NCBI GenBank assembly: GCA_944384125.1
Contig: CALWSF010000029.1
Location: forward strand, 1 to 41,036
Source of the DNA: an uncultured Lachnospiraceae bacterium
Lineage (GTDB): Bacteria; Bacillota; Clostridia; Lachnospirales; Lachnospiraceae
Direction of reading: 5' to 3'
DNA: 41,036 bases
Both the position numbers and the translations under genes were made by a program. Shown piece by piece: positions 1-7,683 of this stretch (the first letter of the stretch is position 1; each line of letters starts with the position of its first letter). The notes beneath the pieces are model-generated. The model was not told the DNA's origin, made no database searches, and was given only the letters and a program-made list of their open reading frames with translations.

Positions 1-30
1 AATATTTCGGCTTAAAAATGGCAAAAAGAT

Positions 31-70
31 GCTGCCGCATCTATGATTTCCTAATCATTGATGCGACAGC
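31..70 (-). terminator. Terminator of the mutS2/two-component unit
   Basis: An 11-bp stem (one C-A mismatch) encloses a second 6-bp stem with a TCCT loop. Read on the minus strand it is followed by a T-rich stretch (ATCTTTTTGCC), placing it about 65 nt beyond the histidine-kinase stop codon. On the plus strand it is followed by CCCCCTTTT, so it could also stop transcription entering from the left. Confidence 0.7.
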
Positions 71-132
71 CCCCTTTTAACTGTTTCTGAAGCAGGATGA
101 ATTGTGAAGAAATTCTGATTCTGAGAGAAAGA

Positions 133-1536
133 TCAGAGAGAGGTTGATTTTGGAAGGCTGAATATGAATTCTGTTCCTACTCCCTCTGTGCTGACAACAT
201 CGATATTTTCGCCATGAGCCTGAATGATCTCTTTTACGATGGAAAGTCCCAGCCCCGTGCCTTTTTTATCCTTGCCCCGGGATGAATCAGACTTATAGAA
301 GCGTTCCCATATTTTTTTCAGACTGGCGCGGGGAATGCCGATTCCTGTATCTTTTATGGTAACAAAGACTTTTTCATACCGGACGGAAGTCTGGATATAA
401 ATAACGGAGTCCTCATGACTGAATTTGATGGCATTGTCAATCAGATTGTACAGTACCTGCTGTATCTTGCCGAGATCCGCATATACCATCTGTATGGAAT
501 CTGAAAATGTAAGATCAAAAGTAATGCCCCTGGCATCACAGGTGCCCTCAAAAGAGGCCGCGGTGTCCTTGATGGTGCGGTTGATGTCAAAATTGGTGCG
601 TGACAGGTAATTTTTGCTGTCAAGGGAATTGAGAGTAAGCATCCCCTGAGTAAGCTTATTGAGGCGCTCTGTCTCGGAAATGACAATGCCCAGATATTTC
701 TGGTAGAGCTCCTGAGGTATTGTGCCGTCAAGAATTGCCTCCAGATAACCCTTAATGGATGTAAGGGGAGAGCGGAAATCATGCGACACATTTGCAATGA
801 ATTTTTTCTGATATTCTTCCATTTCATTGAGTTCATCCGACATATAGTTGAGTGTGCTGGCAAGATATCCGATTTCGTCATGACTGGAGACCGGGATATT
901 GTGTGCCAGATTGCCGGCTGCATATTCTCCCGCCGCATAAGTGATTTTTTTTAACGGCAGATATACTACCTTTGTGAACACAAGAAGAATAATCAGGGAC
1001 AGCAGGAAGATGATGGCGGAAGTTATGTAAACAATGTTGAGAAAGCCGTTTTGTTCCTGATGAATAAGAGAAACTGGAAGATGAATTACAATATAGCCGT
1101 ATGTCCGCATATTTCCGGTTATGGGAGCAGATACGGACAGAACATCACTGTTAAACAGTCCGTAATAGGAGCCGATTGTGTAGAGATGATTCCCCTGAGC
1201 TGTGGGATCAAATCCCTCAATTGCGGTTCCTGTTTTTTTATTGCTGCTGTCGGCTACGATGGAACCGGTATGATTGAGTATCCAGACGTCTGACTGAAGG
1301 TAGGAAGATACTGCTTGAAGCTGAGGATAGGCAACTTCCAGATTAATCTCTTTTCCCTCGTATACTTTGCTGCAGTTGTCTGCAATCATGGTGGCTTCGT
1401 CATACAGAATTTCTGCTTTGCGGTTGATCAGATATCTGTAAGTCATATCTGATGAGAAAGTAGCGATGGTAACAAATCCGAGAAGGCCAAACAGCAGATA
1501 GCCCAGCAGAAGCTTATAATAGAGAGAATGTGTCAT
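133..1536 (-). CDS. Membrane sensor histidine kinase (HAMP, HisKA, HATPase)
   Basis: This 467-residue protein is a complete class I histidine kinase. It has a membrane segment near residues 8-30, an extracytoplasmic domain of about 135 residues, a second membrane segment near 170-190, then a HAMP linker. The H-box reads NVSHDFRSPLTSIKGYL and carries the phospho-accepting His; the N-box (LIDNAIKFS), G1 (DTGIGIP), F-box (WERFYKSD) and G2 (GTGLGLSIV) are all intact, so it should bind ATP and autophosphorylate. It lies 76 bp downstream of an OmpR-type regulator that is presumably its partner. The layout resembles the PhoR/ResE/WalK group, but the ligand cannot be read from the sequence, and no gene symbol is justified. 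It is the last gene before a hairpin terminator. Confidence 0.93.
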   Translation of the reverse strand: MTHSLYYKLLLGYLLFGLLGFVTIATFSSDMTYRYLINRKAEILYDEATMIADNCSKVYEGKEINLEVAYPQLQAVSSYLQSDVWILNHTGSIVADSSNKKTGTAIEGFDPTAQGNHLYTIGSYYGLFNSDVLSVSAPITGNMRTYGYIVIHLPVSLIHQEQNGFLNIVYITSAIIFLLSLIILLVFTKVVYLPLKKITYAAGEYAAGNLAHNIPVSSHDEIGYLASTLNYMSDELNEMEEYQKKFIANVSHDFRSPLTSIKGYLEAILDGTIPQELYQKYLGIVISETERLNKLTQGMLTLNSLDSKNYLSRTNFDINRTIKDTAASFEGTCDARGITFDLTFSDSIQMVYADLGKIQQVLYNLIDNAIKFSHEDSVIYIQTSVRYEKVFVTIKDTGIGIPRASLKKIWERFYKSDSSRGKDKKGTGLGLSIVKEIIQAHGENIDVVSTEGVGTEFIFSLPKSTSL

Positions 1537-1612
1537 TTGCGATTGCCTCCGGCGGGATGAAGCCGCCGTATCTATGTTCCGGTTTAATAGTTTCGTCTGT
1601 ATTCTGCATGAT

Positions 1613-2326
1613 TCAGCGTTTTACTTCAAATTTGTAACCAATTCCCCATACAGTTGTAAGAGCCCACTTTTCGTGATCTTTGATTTTTTCACGGAGCCGT
1701 TTGATGTGAACATCAACAGTTCTGGTATCTCCGATATATTCATATCCCCAGATGTGATCCAGAAGCTGTTCTCTTGTAAATACCTGATTGGGCGAGGATG
1801 CAAGAAAGTATAAAAGCTCCAGTTCCTTTGGAGGCATTTCAATGGAGTGACCGTTGTAAATAACGGAATAGTTAGTCAGATTCACAATAAGATCGGGGTA
1901 CTCCACAAAATCTCCATGCTGATCAGAACTGAGCGTAAAGGAGGCCTGGGGAGCTGCCTGATAACGGCGGAGTACGGCCTTGACTCTGGCTACCAGTTCT
2001 TTGGAGTCAAAGGGTTTGATCATATAATCATCGGCTCCCAGTTCCAGTCCCAGGACCTTGTCGAAAATTTCTCCTTTTGCGGACAGCATGATAATGGGGA
2101 CCTGGGAAGAAGCCCGGAGCTCTCTGCATACCTGGTATCCGTCCATGCCGGGAAGCATCAGATCCAGAAGGATCAGGTGGGGACGGAAGACGGGAAAGAC
2201 TCTGATAGCCTCCTCCCCGTCGCCGACAATCTGCGTCTCAAAGCATTCCTTTGTGAGATAGAGCGAAATGAGCTCTGCAATATTATAGTCATCATCCACA
2301 ATGAGGATGCGCTGTTTTTCTGCCAT
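1613..2326 (-). CDS. OmpR/PhoB-family response regulator
   Basis: The 237-residue protein has an N-terminal receiver domain (ILIVDDDYN acidic pocket, phospho-acceptor Asp in LILLDLMLPGMDG, conserved Lys in MIKPFD) and a C-terminal winged helix ending in VDVHIKRLREKI and TVWGIGYKFE, the standard PhoB-type DNA-binding domain. A G-rich Shine-Dalgarno (GGGGGGAA) precedes the ATG. It starts 17 bp after the mutS2 stop codon and is followed by the histidine kinase, so the three genes are probably co-transcribed. It should be phosphorylated by that kinase and act on unknown promoters. Family assignment is firm; target genes are unknown. Confidence 0.94.
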   Translation of the reverse strand: MAEKQRILIVDDDYNIAELISLYLTKECFETQIVGDGEEAIRVFPVFRPHLILLDLMLPGMDGYQVCRELRASSQVPIIMLSAKGEIFDKVLGLELGADDYMIKPFDSKELVARVKAVLRRYQAAPQASFTLSSDQHGDFVEYPDLIVNLTNYSVIYNGHSIEMPPKELELLYFLASSPNQVFTREQLLDHIWGYEYIGDTRTVDVHIKRLREKIKDHEKWALTTVWGIGYKFEVKR

Positions 2327-2343
2327 ATTTGGTTCCCCCCTGT

Positions 2344-4749
2344 TTATTTGAATGTAACAATTGTAACGCCTGTATCGCCCTCGCCGAATTCGCCCAGACG
2401 GAATTCCTTCACGTAGTTTAAACGCTTCAGATGGCGGTGTACCCCTGCTTTCAGTGCGCCGGTTCCTCTTCCGTGCACAACCCGTACCTGCGGAAGGTGG
2501 GCAATATAGGCATCATCCAGGTATTTGTCAAGTACCGGTATAGCTTCGTCTACAGTCATGCCGATAAGATTTATCTCCGGAGAGACAGAGAGCGATTTGG
2601 ACATTTTGATTCGGCTGCTATGTGTGCCGCTGCCTTTGGCTCCGGTCTTTTTTCCAATGTCTGTAATTCCGGGTCCGGAGATAGATGCCTCGTCTACAAG
2701 CTCCAGATCTTTTATATTGACCAGAGAGCGCAGAATTCCCATCTGTACATACAGATCGCCTCTGGCATTGGGCAGAGAGCTGACGGTTCCCTTAAGATTC
2801 ATGGAGAGAACGCGGACTGTGTCTCCCAGACGAAGAGATTTGGGGGACAAGGCTTTAGCCGGTGCCGCAGCCGGACGTGATGAGAGTTTTTTATCCACAT
2901 CACTGATTTTGCTGCGGAGTCTGGCGCGTTCGGCCTCCAGCTCTTTGCTGACGCCTGATTCTCTGGCAAGCCGATTTACATTCCGGATTGTCTGATCGGC
3001 AGTGTCTTTGGCATCCTGGAGGATCTTACGGGCATCTTCGCGCGCCTTTTCAAGCAGTTTTTCCTTCTGCTCGGAAAAACGCTCCTCTTTTTGCTGGAGT
3101 CTTTTTTTCAGTTTTTCAATTTCTTCTCTGTACGCTGCAATTTCGGCGCGTTCTTTTTCAATGGTAACGCGGTTATCTTCCAGATCGGCCAGAAGATCTT
3201 CAAAGGATTCGTCCTCTTTTTCAATGTATTTTTTTGCGTCATCAATGATATAGTCCGGCAGCCCCAGCTTGCGGGAAATAGCAAAGGCATTGCTCTTTCC
3301 GGGAATACCGATGAGAAGCCTGTAGGTAGGCCTTAGCGTTTCCACACTAAATTCACAGCAGGCGTTTTCCACACCGGGAGTAGACAGTGCAAACACTTTC
3401 AGTTCACTGTAATGAGTGGTTGCCATTGTGCGGCAGCCCATATTGTGGAGAAAATTCAGAACAGCTGTGGCAAGAGCAGCGCCCTCTGTGGGATCCGTGC
3501 CGGCGCCCAGCTCATCAAAGAGGCACAGAGAATTGCTGTCTGCCCGGCTTAAAATGGATACAATATTTGTCATGTGGGCGGAGAAGGTGCTGAGACTTTG
3601 CTCTATGCTTTGTTCATCCCCGATATCGGCAAATACGTCATCAAAGACTGCAAGCTGTGATCCGTCAAAAGCCGGGATATGGAGGCCGGCCTGTCCCATC
3701 AGGGTAAAAAGTCCCACCGTTTTAAGGGAAACCGTCTTTCCACCGGTATTGGGACCGGTTACAATCAGAAGATCAAAAGTGTCGCCAAGGTAAATATTGA
3801 TGGGGACTACCTGCTTCGGGTTAAGAAGAGGATGCCGTCCGTCTTTAATATTGATATAGCGCCGGTTGTTAAATTTCGGTTCTGTTCCGTTATAATGGCG
3901 TGACAGGGCCGCCTTGGCAAAGACAAAGTCCAGGTGTGCCAGAAGTTCAAGGTTAGCCCGGATTGTGTCTGTGCAGGGGGTCAGCTCTGAGGACAGCGAT
4001 GCAAGGACGAATTCGATTTCCCGTTTTTCCTGAATTTCCAGTTCCCGCAGTTCATTGTTGAGTCTGACTACACTCATGGGTTCAATGAAAATTGTAGAGC
4101 CGGTAGAAGACTGATCGTGGATCATGCCGGGAACCTGGGATTTGTATTCTGCCTTTACCGGAAGACAGTAACGGCCGTTACGCATGGTAATTACTGCTTC
4201 CTGCAGATATGATCGGCTGGAGTTGAGTATGGTATTCATCTGTGTGTGAATACGTCCTCCTACCGTTTTCATGGAGCGGCGGACTTTGGAAAGCCCGGGG
4301 CTGGCATCGTCGCTTACCTCGTCCTCTGACAGAATGCACCGCTTGATCTCAGTATTAACCGGGGTAAGGGGTTCAAGTGAGCGGAACATCTCATCGAGGG
4401 AGTCGTCGGGAAGCTCCGATTCCTCGTGACGTCCATATGCTCTGGCTCTTGCGGCTGCGGTCAGGAGGGAGCTTACGGACAGGAGTTCCGGTATGCTCAG
4501 ACTGCTTCCGATTTCAAGACGTTTTAAGGATGCACGCACGTCTTTTACGCCGCCGAAGGAAAGGCTTCCTTTCATCCGGATCCGTGTGACGGCATCGCTG
4601 GTTTCTGTCTGACAGTGCTGTATTTCTTCCAGATCGCAGGATGGCAGAAGTTCACGGCAGAGGGATTTTCCCATCTCTGTGGATGCGTATTCTGTCAGCT
4701 GATCGATTATTTTTGTATATTCAAGAGTTCTAAATGCTTTTTCATTCAT
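2344..4749 (-). CDS. mutS2: Endonuclease MutS2 (MutS-like ATPase with Smr domain)
   Basis: The 801-residue protein matches the usual MutS2 length (about 780-800). It has the MutS clamp/lever region, an ABC-type ATPase with Walker A VTGPNTGGKT and Walker B LCLFDELGAGTDP, a long charged coiled coil (about residues 510-630), and a C-terminal Smr nuclease domain around VRVVHGRGTGALKAGVH. It lacks the mismatch-recognition domain of MutS1. MutS2 is known to restrain homologous recombination and, in Bacillus subtilis, to help rescue collided ribosomes. I chose the ATG (MNEKAFRTLEY) over a GTG five codons upstream because the AGGTGG ribosome-binding site overlaps that GTG. It is first in a unit with the response regulator and kinase, a pairing that is not obviously functional. 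Confidence 0.95.
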   Translation of the reverse strand: MNEKAFRTLEYTKIIDQLTEYASTEMGKSLCRELLPSCDLEEIQHCQTETSDAVTRIRMKGSLSFGGVKDVRASLKRLEIGSSLSIPELLSVSSLLTAAARARAYGRHEESELPDDSLDEMFRSLEPLTPVNTEIKRCILSEDEVSDDASPGLSKVRRSMKTVGGRIHTQMNTILNSSRSYLQEAVITMRNGRYCLPVKAEYKSQVPGMIHDQSSTGSTIFIEPMSVVRLNNELRELEIQEKREIEFVLASLSSELTPCTDTIRANLELLAHLDFVFAKAALSRHYNGTEPKFNNRRYINIKDGRHPLLNPKQVVPINIYLGDTFDLLIVTGPNTGGKTVSLKTVGLFTLMGQAGLHIPAFDGSQLAVFDDVFADIGDEQSIEQSLSTFSAHMTNIVSILSRADSNSLCLFDELGAGTDPTEGAALATAVLNFLHNMGCRTMATTHYSELKVFALSTPGVENACCEFSVETLRPTYRLLIGIPGKSNAFAISRKLGLPDYIIDDAKKYIEKEDESFEDLLADLEDNRVTIEKERAEIAAYREEIEKLKKRLQQKEERFSEQKEKLLEKAREDARKILQDAKDTADQTIRNVNRLARESGVSKELEAERARLRSKISDVDKKLSSRPAAAPAKALSPKSLRLGDTVRVLSMNLKGTVSSLPNARGDLYVQMGILRSLVNIKDLELVDEASISGPGITDIGKKTGAKGSGTHSSRIKMSKSLSVSPEINLIGMTVDEAIPVLDKYLDDAYIAHLPQVRVVHGRGTGALKAGVHRHLKRLNYVKEFRLGEFGEGDTGVTIVTFK

Positions 4750-4845
4750 TGAAAAATATACCACCTGTCTGTATAAAAATAAGTGTTATTTTCAGTTGCG
4801 GAACCGGCCCGAAAAAGGGACGGCCCTGTTTGGCTTATTCCATCT

Positions 4846-4854
4846 ATTATATCA
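4846..4854 (-). promoter_or_regulatory. Extended -10 promoter for mutS2
   Basis: On the minus strand the sequence reads TGATATAAT, a consensus TGn-TATAAT extended -10 element about 95 nt upstream of the mutS2 ATG. No good -35 box lies at the right distance, as is common for extended -10 promoters. It diverges from the promoter at 4967-4995. Confidence 0.5.
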
Positions 4855-4966
4855 CAGGACATGGCGGTTATGCCACTTTTTTTACCATGCAAAAATGACT
4901 TCGGGAAAAAAGAAAGGAGGGCACGGATGCCGGCGGCGCAGGGCGGCGGAAAAGTAACAAATATTC

Positions 4967-4995
4967 TTGCATATCAACGGGAAGAAAAGTATAAT
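4967..4995 (+). promoter_or_regulatory. Sigma-A promoter of the HtrA-like gene
   Basis: TTGCAT (4967-4972) and TATAAT (4990-4995) are separated by exactly 17 bp. The predicted transcript starts just after 5000, which supports the ATG at 5026 and excludes the longer reading frame that begins near 4783. Confidence 0.65.
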
Positions 4996-5025
4996 GATGG
5001 TATGTCGTTCAAAGGAGAAGGAAGT

Positions 5026-6348
5026 ATGCCGGATACGGAAGGACCTGAGAAGAAAGAAAAAAGGGAATTCATGAGGGAAAAGATTGTGAAGCCGCCGATG
5101 TCCAAACGCCAGATTGCAAAGCGGCTTGTTCTGTTTGTGTGCTTTGCAGCGGCCTTCGGTGCCATTTCCGCTGTCAGCTTTACGGCAGCAAGGCCTCTGG
5201 CGGACCGGTATCTGGGCGGGCAGGATGCGGCAGAAAGTACTCCCATACAGTTTACAAGGGATGAGGCGGAGACGCTTCCGCCGGCGGAAAATCCTGGTGT
5301 GGAGACCACGGCTCCCTCTGCCGGAATAGAAGAGAAGGAGCTCCGGGAAGCAATCGATGAGGCGCTGCAGGAATACCGTTTTACTAAAGAAAATATCTAT
5401 TCACTGAGCAGTCTTTTCAGAGAGATGGGGGCGCAGGCGGATAAGGGGATTGTTACCGTCAGCTCGGGAAAACAGCAGCTTGATCTGTTTGGAAACCCTG
5501 TGGAGAGCACGGGAGATTATGCCGGAGCAGTGATTGCCAAAACGAGCGGAGAACTTCTGATTTTTACCTATGCGGATGCAGTCCGCTCAGCAGATTCTAT
5601 CTATATTACATTTGCTGACGGGACGAGAAGTACCGGTACGGTAAAACAGATTGATGAGGTTCTGGATATGGCGGTTGTGTCTGTGGCACTGACGGACATT
5701 TCAGAAGCGGCGAGGGAACAGACAGCGGTTCTTACACTGGGTAATTCCTATTCTGTGAAACAGGGGGATTTTGTTCTGGGAATCGGCGGCCCTGCCGGGA
5801 TGGTGCACTCTGTCAGTCAGGGAACTGTTTCATATATTGCAAAAAATGTTCAGATGACAGACTGTTCAGCAAGGGTTATTTATGCAGATGTGGCCAGCAA
5901 TTCCCATACGGGAACGTTTCTGCTTAATCTGGCGGGAGAGATTATCGGATGGACTACGGAGGAGTTCCGGACGGAGGAGAGCACAGAGAGAACAATAGCA
6001 GTCAGTATTTCAGACTATAAACCTGTTCTGGAAAAGATGACCAATGGTGTTGAGGCTCCCTATTTCGGAGTAAAGGGCCAGGAGGTAAGCACGGCAATGC
6101 GGGAAGGAGGCATTCCGGGAGGCGTTTATGTTACTGAGGCCGTATCGGGAAGCCCGGCTTATGACGCAGGAATTCAGAACGGTGATATTATAACGGTTTA
6201 CAATGGCGAGGAGATAAGCTCATTTGAAGATCTTCAGACGCAGATAGAAAGTTCGCACAGCGGCGCGGTTATTCCTGTGACGATTATGCGCAGGGGCAGA
6301 GGCGGATACACGCAGCTTGAGTACGAAGTGAAAATCAGGGCCAGGTAG
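5026..6348 (+). CDS. Membrane-anchored HtrA-like PDZ protein, probably catalytically inactive
   Basis: This 440-residue protein has the HtrA/DegP layout: a basic cytoplasmic head, one membrane anchor (about residues 33-54), a Glu/Pro/Thr-rich linker, a trypsin-like beta-barrel (about 135-325) and a C-terminal PDZ domain (about 345-435; GSPAYDAGIQNGDIITVYNG). Recognisable HtrA landmarks are AGAVIAKTSGELLIF, DEVLDMAVVSV and LLNLAGEIIGW. The catalytic triad is not intact: the usual NHVV site reads TYADAV with no His, the Asp (D214) remains, and where GNSGGPLLN is expected the protein reads SHTGTFLLN, so the Ser position is Thr or His. It is likely a pseudoprotease that binds peptides or partner proteins outside the membrane. 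The start is fixed by AAAGGAG 8 nt upstream and by the promoter. It precedes yhaM by 83 bp. Confidence 0.82.
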   Translation: MPDTEGPEKKEKREFMREKIVKPPMSKRQIAKRLVLFVCFAAAFGAISAVSFTAARPLADRYLGGQDAAESTPIQFTRDEAETLPPAENPGVETTAPSAGIEEKELREAIDEALQEYRFTKENIYSLSSLFREMGAQADKGIVTVSSGKQQLDLFGNPVESTGDYAGAVIAKTSGELLIFTYADAVRSADSIYITFADGTRSTGTVKQIDEVLDMAVVSVALTDISEAAREQTAVLTLGNSYSVKQGDFVLGIGGPAGMVHSVSQGTVSYIAKNVQMTDCSARVIYADVASNSHTGTFLLNLAGEIIGWTTEEFRTEESTERTIAVSISDYKPVLEKMTNGVEAPYFGVKGQEVSTAMREGGIPGGVYVTEAVSGSPAYDAGIQNGDIITVYNGEEISSFEDLQTQIESSHSGAVIPVTIMRRGRGGYTQLEYEVKIRAR

Positions 6349-6431
6349 ATTACCTGGCTCTCTGAACGGATACAGAAAGCAGGCCTGTTTTCGGGATAGT
6401 CAGAACAGAAAGAGGAGAGGAAAACAGAATT

Positions 6432-7379
6432 ATGAAATATATTGAGCAGTTTCGGGAAGGCATGAGGGTATCGGATGTTTACCTCTGTAAAACAAAACAG
6501 CATGCAGTCACAAAAAACGGAAAAGAATATGCATCTGTAGTGCTGCAGGACAAGACGGGAACAATCGATTCAAAAATCTGGGATTTGAGTTCTCCGGGGA
6601 TTGGAAGCTTTGAACCGCTTCAGTATGTTTATGTAGACGGAGATGTCACGGTATTTCAGGGCTCCAACCAGCTTAATATAAAAAGAATCCGCCGTGCGGA
6701 TGAAGGAGAATACAGGGAAAGCGACTACCTTCCGGTAAGTTCCCGGGATATTACAGATATGTACAGAGAGCTGACAGAGCTCATAAAATCTGTCGGCAAT
6801 CCATATTTAAAACAGCTGGCCTCAAGTTTTTTTATTGAAGACAGAGAATTTGTGAAAAAGTTCTGTTTTCATTCGGCAGCCAAGAGTGTGCACCACGGGT
6901 TTGTGGGAGGACTTCTGGAGCATACGCTGAGTGTGATGAAGCTGTGCAGATATTATGCGGAGGCATATCCGGTTATCAACCGCGATCTTCTTCTGACGGC
7001 AGCACTTTTTCATGATATCGGAAAAACACGGGAGCTTTCAGCGTTTCCGGAAAACGATTACACAGATGACGGTCAGCTTATCGGCCATATTGTGATAGGA
7101 GCAGAGATGGTAGGAGAGCGGATTCGCCAGATTCCGGGTTTTCCGGAAAAAACAGCGGTGGAGCTTAAGCACTGCATTCTGGCCCATCACGGCGAGCTTG
7201 AGTACGGATCGCCGAAAAAGCCTGCTCTGATTGAGGCTCTGGCTTTGAATTTTGCGGATAATACAGATGCAAAGCTGGAGACCATGCTGGAGATTCTGAA
7301 GGGAGCCGGGGACAACAGCGGATGGCTGGGTTACAGCCGCCTTCTGGAGACCAATGTAAGAAAAACGACAGAGATATAA
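6432..7379 (+). CDS. yhaM: 3'-5' exoribonuclease YhaM family (OB fold + HD domain)
   Basis: The 315-residue protein begins with an OB-fold nucleic-acid-binding domain (about residues 10-95, including VVLQDKTGTIDSKIWD) followed by an HD phosphohydrolase domain. The metal ligands are visible in LLEHTLSVM, LFHDIGKTRELS and ILAHHGELEYG. This order and length match B. subtilis YhaM (314 residues), a cytoplasmic Mn-dependent 3'-5' exonuclease that trims short RNA and DNA ends. AGGAGAGGAAAACAG precedes the ATG. It may be read through from the HtrA-like gene; no U-tract terminator follows it before the nickel operon promoter. Confidence 0.93.
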   Translation: MKYIEQFREGMRVSDVYLCKTKQHAVTKNGKEYASVVLQDKTGTIDSKIWDLSSPGIGSFEPLQYVYVDGDVTVFQGSNQLNIKRIRRADEGEYRESDYLPVSSRDITDMYRELTELIKSVGNPYLKQLASSFFIEDREFVKKFCFHSAAKSVHHGFVGGLLEHTLSVMKLCRYYAEAYPVINRDLLLTAALFHDIGKTRELSAFPENDYTDDGQLIGHIVIGAEMVGERIRQIPGFPEKTAVELKHCILAHHGELEYGSPKKPALIEALALNFADNTDAKLETMLEILKGAGDNSGWLGYSRLLETNVRKTTEI

Positions 7380-7431
7380 TTAAAGCTTGGTAAAAAACCG
7401 ATGAGATGCAGGCAGAGCTGCCGTATCCGGA

Positions 7432-7470
7432 TTGACATAATCAGATGCAGTTATTATAATATAATAACTG
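7432..7470 (+). promoter_or_regulatory. Nickel/NPN operon promoter with overlapping palindromic operator
   Basis: TTGACA (7432-7437) and TATAAT (7455-7460) are both perfect consensus with a 17-bp spacer. A perfect 23-bp inverted repeat (7448-7470) with 11-bp half-sites CAGTTATTATA around one central base covers the -10 box and start region. A repressor bound there would block polymerase. The size and AT-rich symmetry suit a Fur-family or other dimeric metalloregulator, but the protein is not in this window and nickel dependence is inferred from the downstream genes. Confidence 0.8.
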
Positions 7471-7683
7471 TAATTCAGAACGGCAGCAGAAGCGGCCGGG
7501 ACGGCAGAAGCCGTATCAGGTATTCAGAATGCACGGGAGAGCGGTGCAAAGCTCAGACATAAAACAAGTGCCAGGAAGGTATCGGAGATTTCAGCAGAAA
7601 TCTGTACTTTCCGGCATTTTTTTTGCTTTTGAAAAGAAATTTCGGAATAATTTAAAGCAGCGTTTACAGAAAGGCGGGCGGAT
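7468..7683 (+). other. Long 5' leader of the nickel/NPN operon, possible attenuator
   Basis: About 215 nt of non-coding sequence separates the promoter from nikA. The first half can form small hairpins (ACGGC-AGAA-GCCGT near 7499; TGCAC/GTGCA near 7536) and holds ATTCAGAA twice. It is followed by a strong terminator (7569-7624). Full-length mRNA therefore has to escape termination, or the leader is released as a separate small RNA. I could not match it to a riboswitch class I know: it lacks the cobalamin box and I could not fold it as a NiCo four-way junction. Confidence 0.55.
7569..7624 (+). terminator. Intrinsic terminator inside the nikA leader
   Basis: A 12-bp stem with a single bulged A (arms 7569-7581 and 7605-7616) encloses a second perfect 7-bp stem (AGATTTC/GAAATCT) and runs straight into eight T residues (7617-7624). 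It sits 59 nt upstream of the nikA ATG and downstream of the operon promoter, the arrangement expected of a transcription attenuator. Confidence 0.8.

Noticed and set aside
4783-5025. Longer N-terminus of the HtrA-like protein
   Set aside because: A sigma-A promoter at 4967-4995 lies inside this stretch and a strong ribosome-binding site precedes the ATG at 5026.
7468-7683. NiCo (czcD) or cobalamin riboswitch in the nikA leader
   Set aside because: GC-rich words such as GCCGGG resemble parts of NiCo aptamers, but I could not assemble the closing helix and four-way junction, and there is no cobalamin box. Kept as an unassigned leader.
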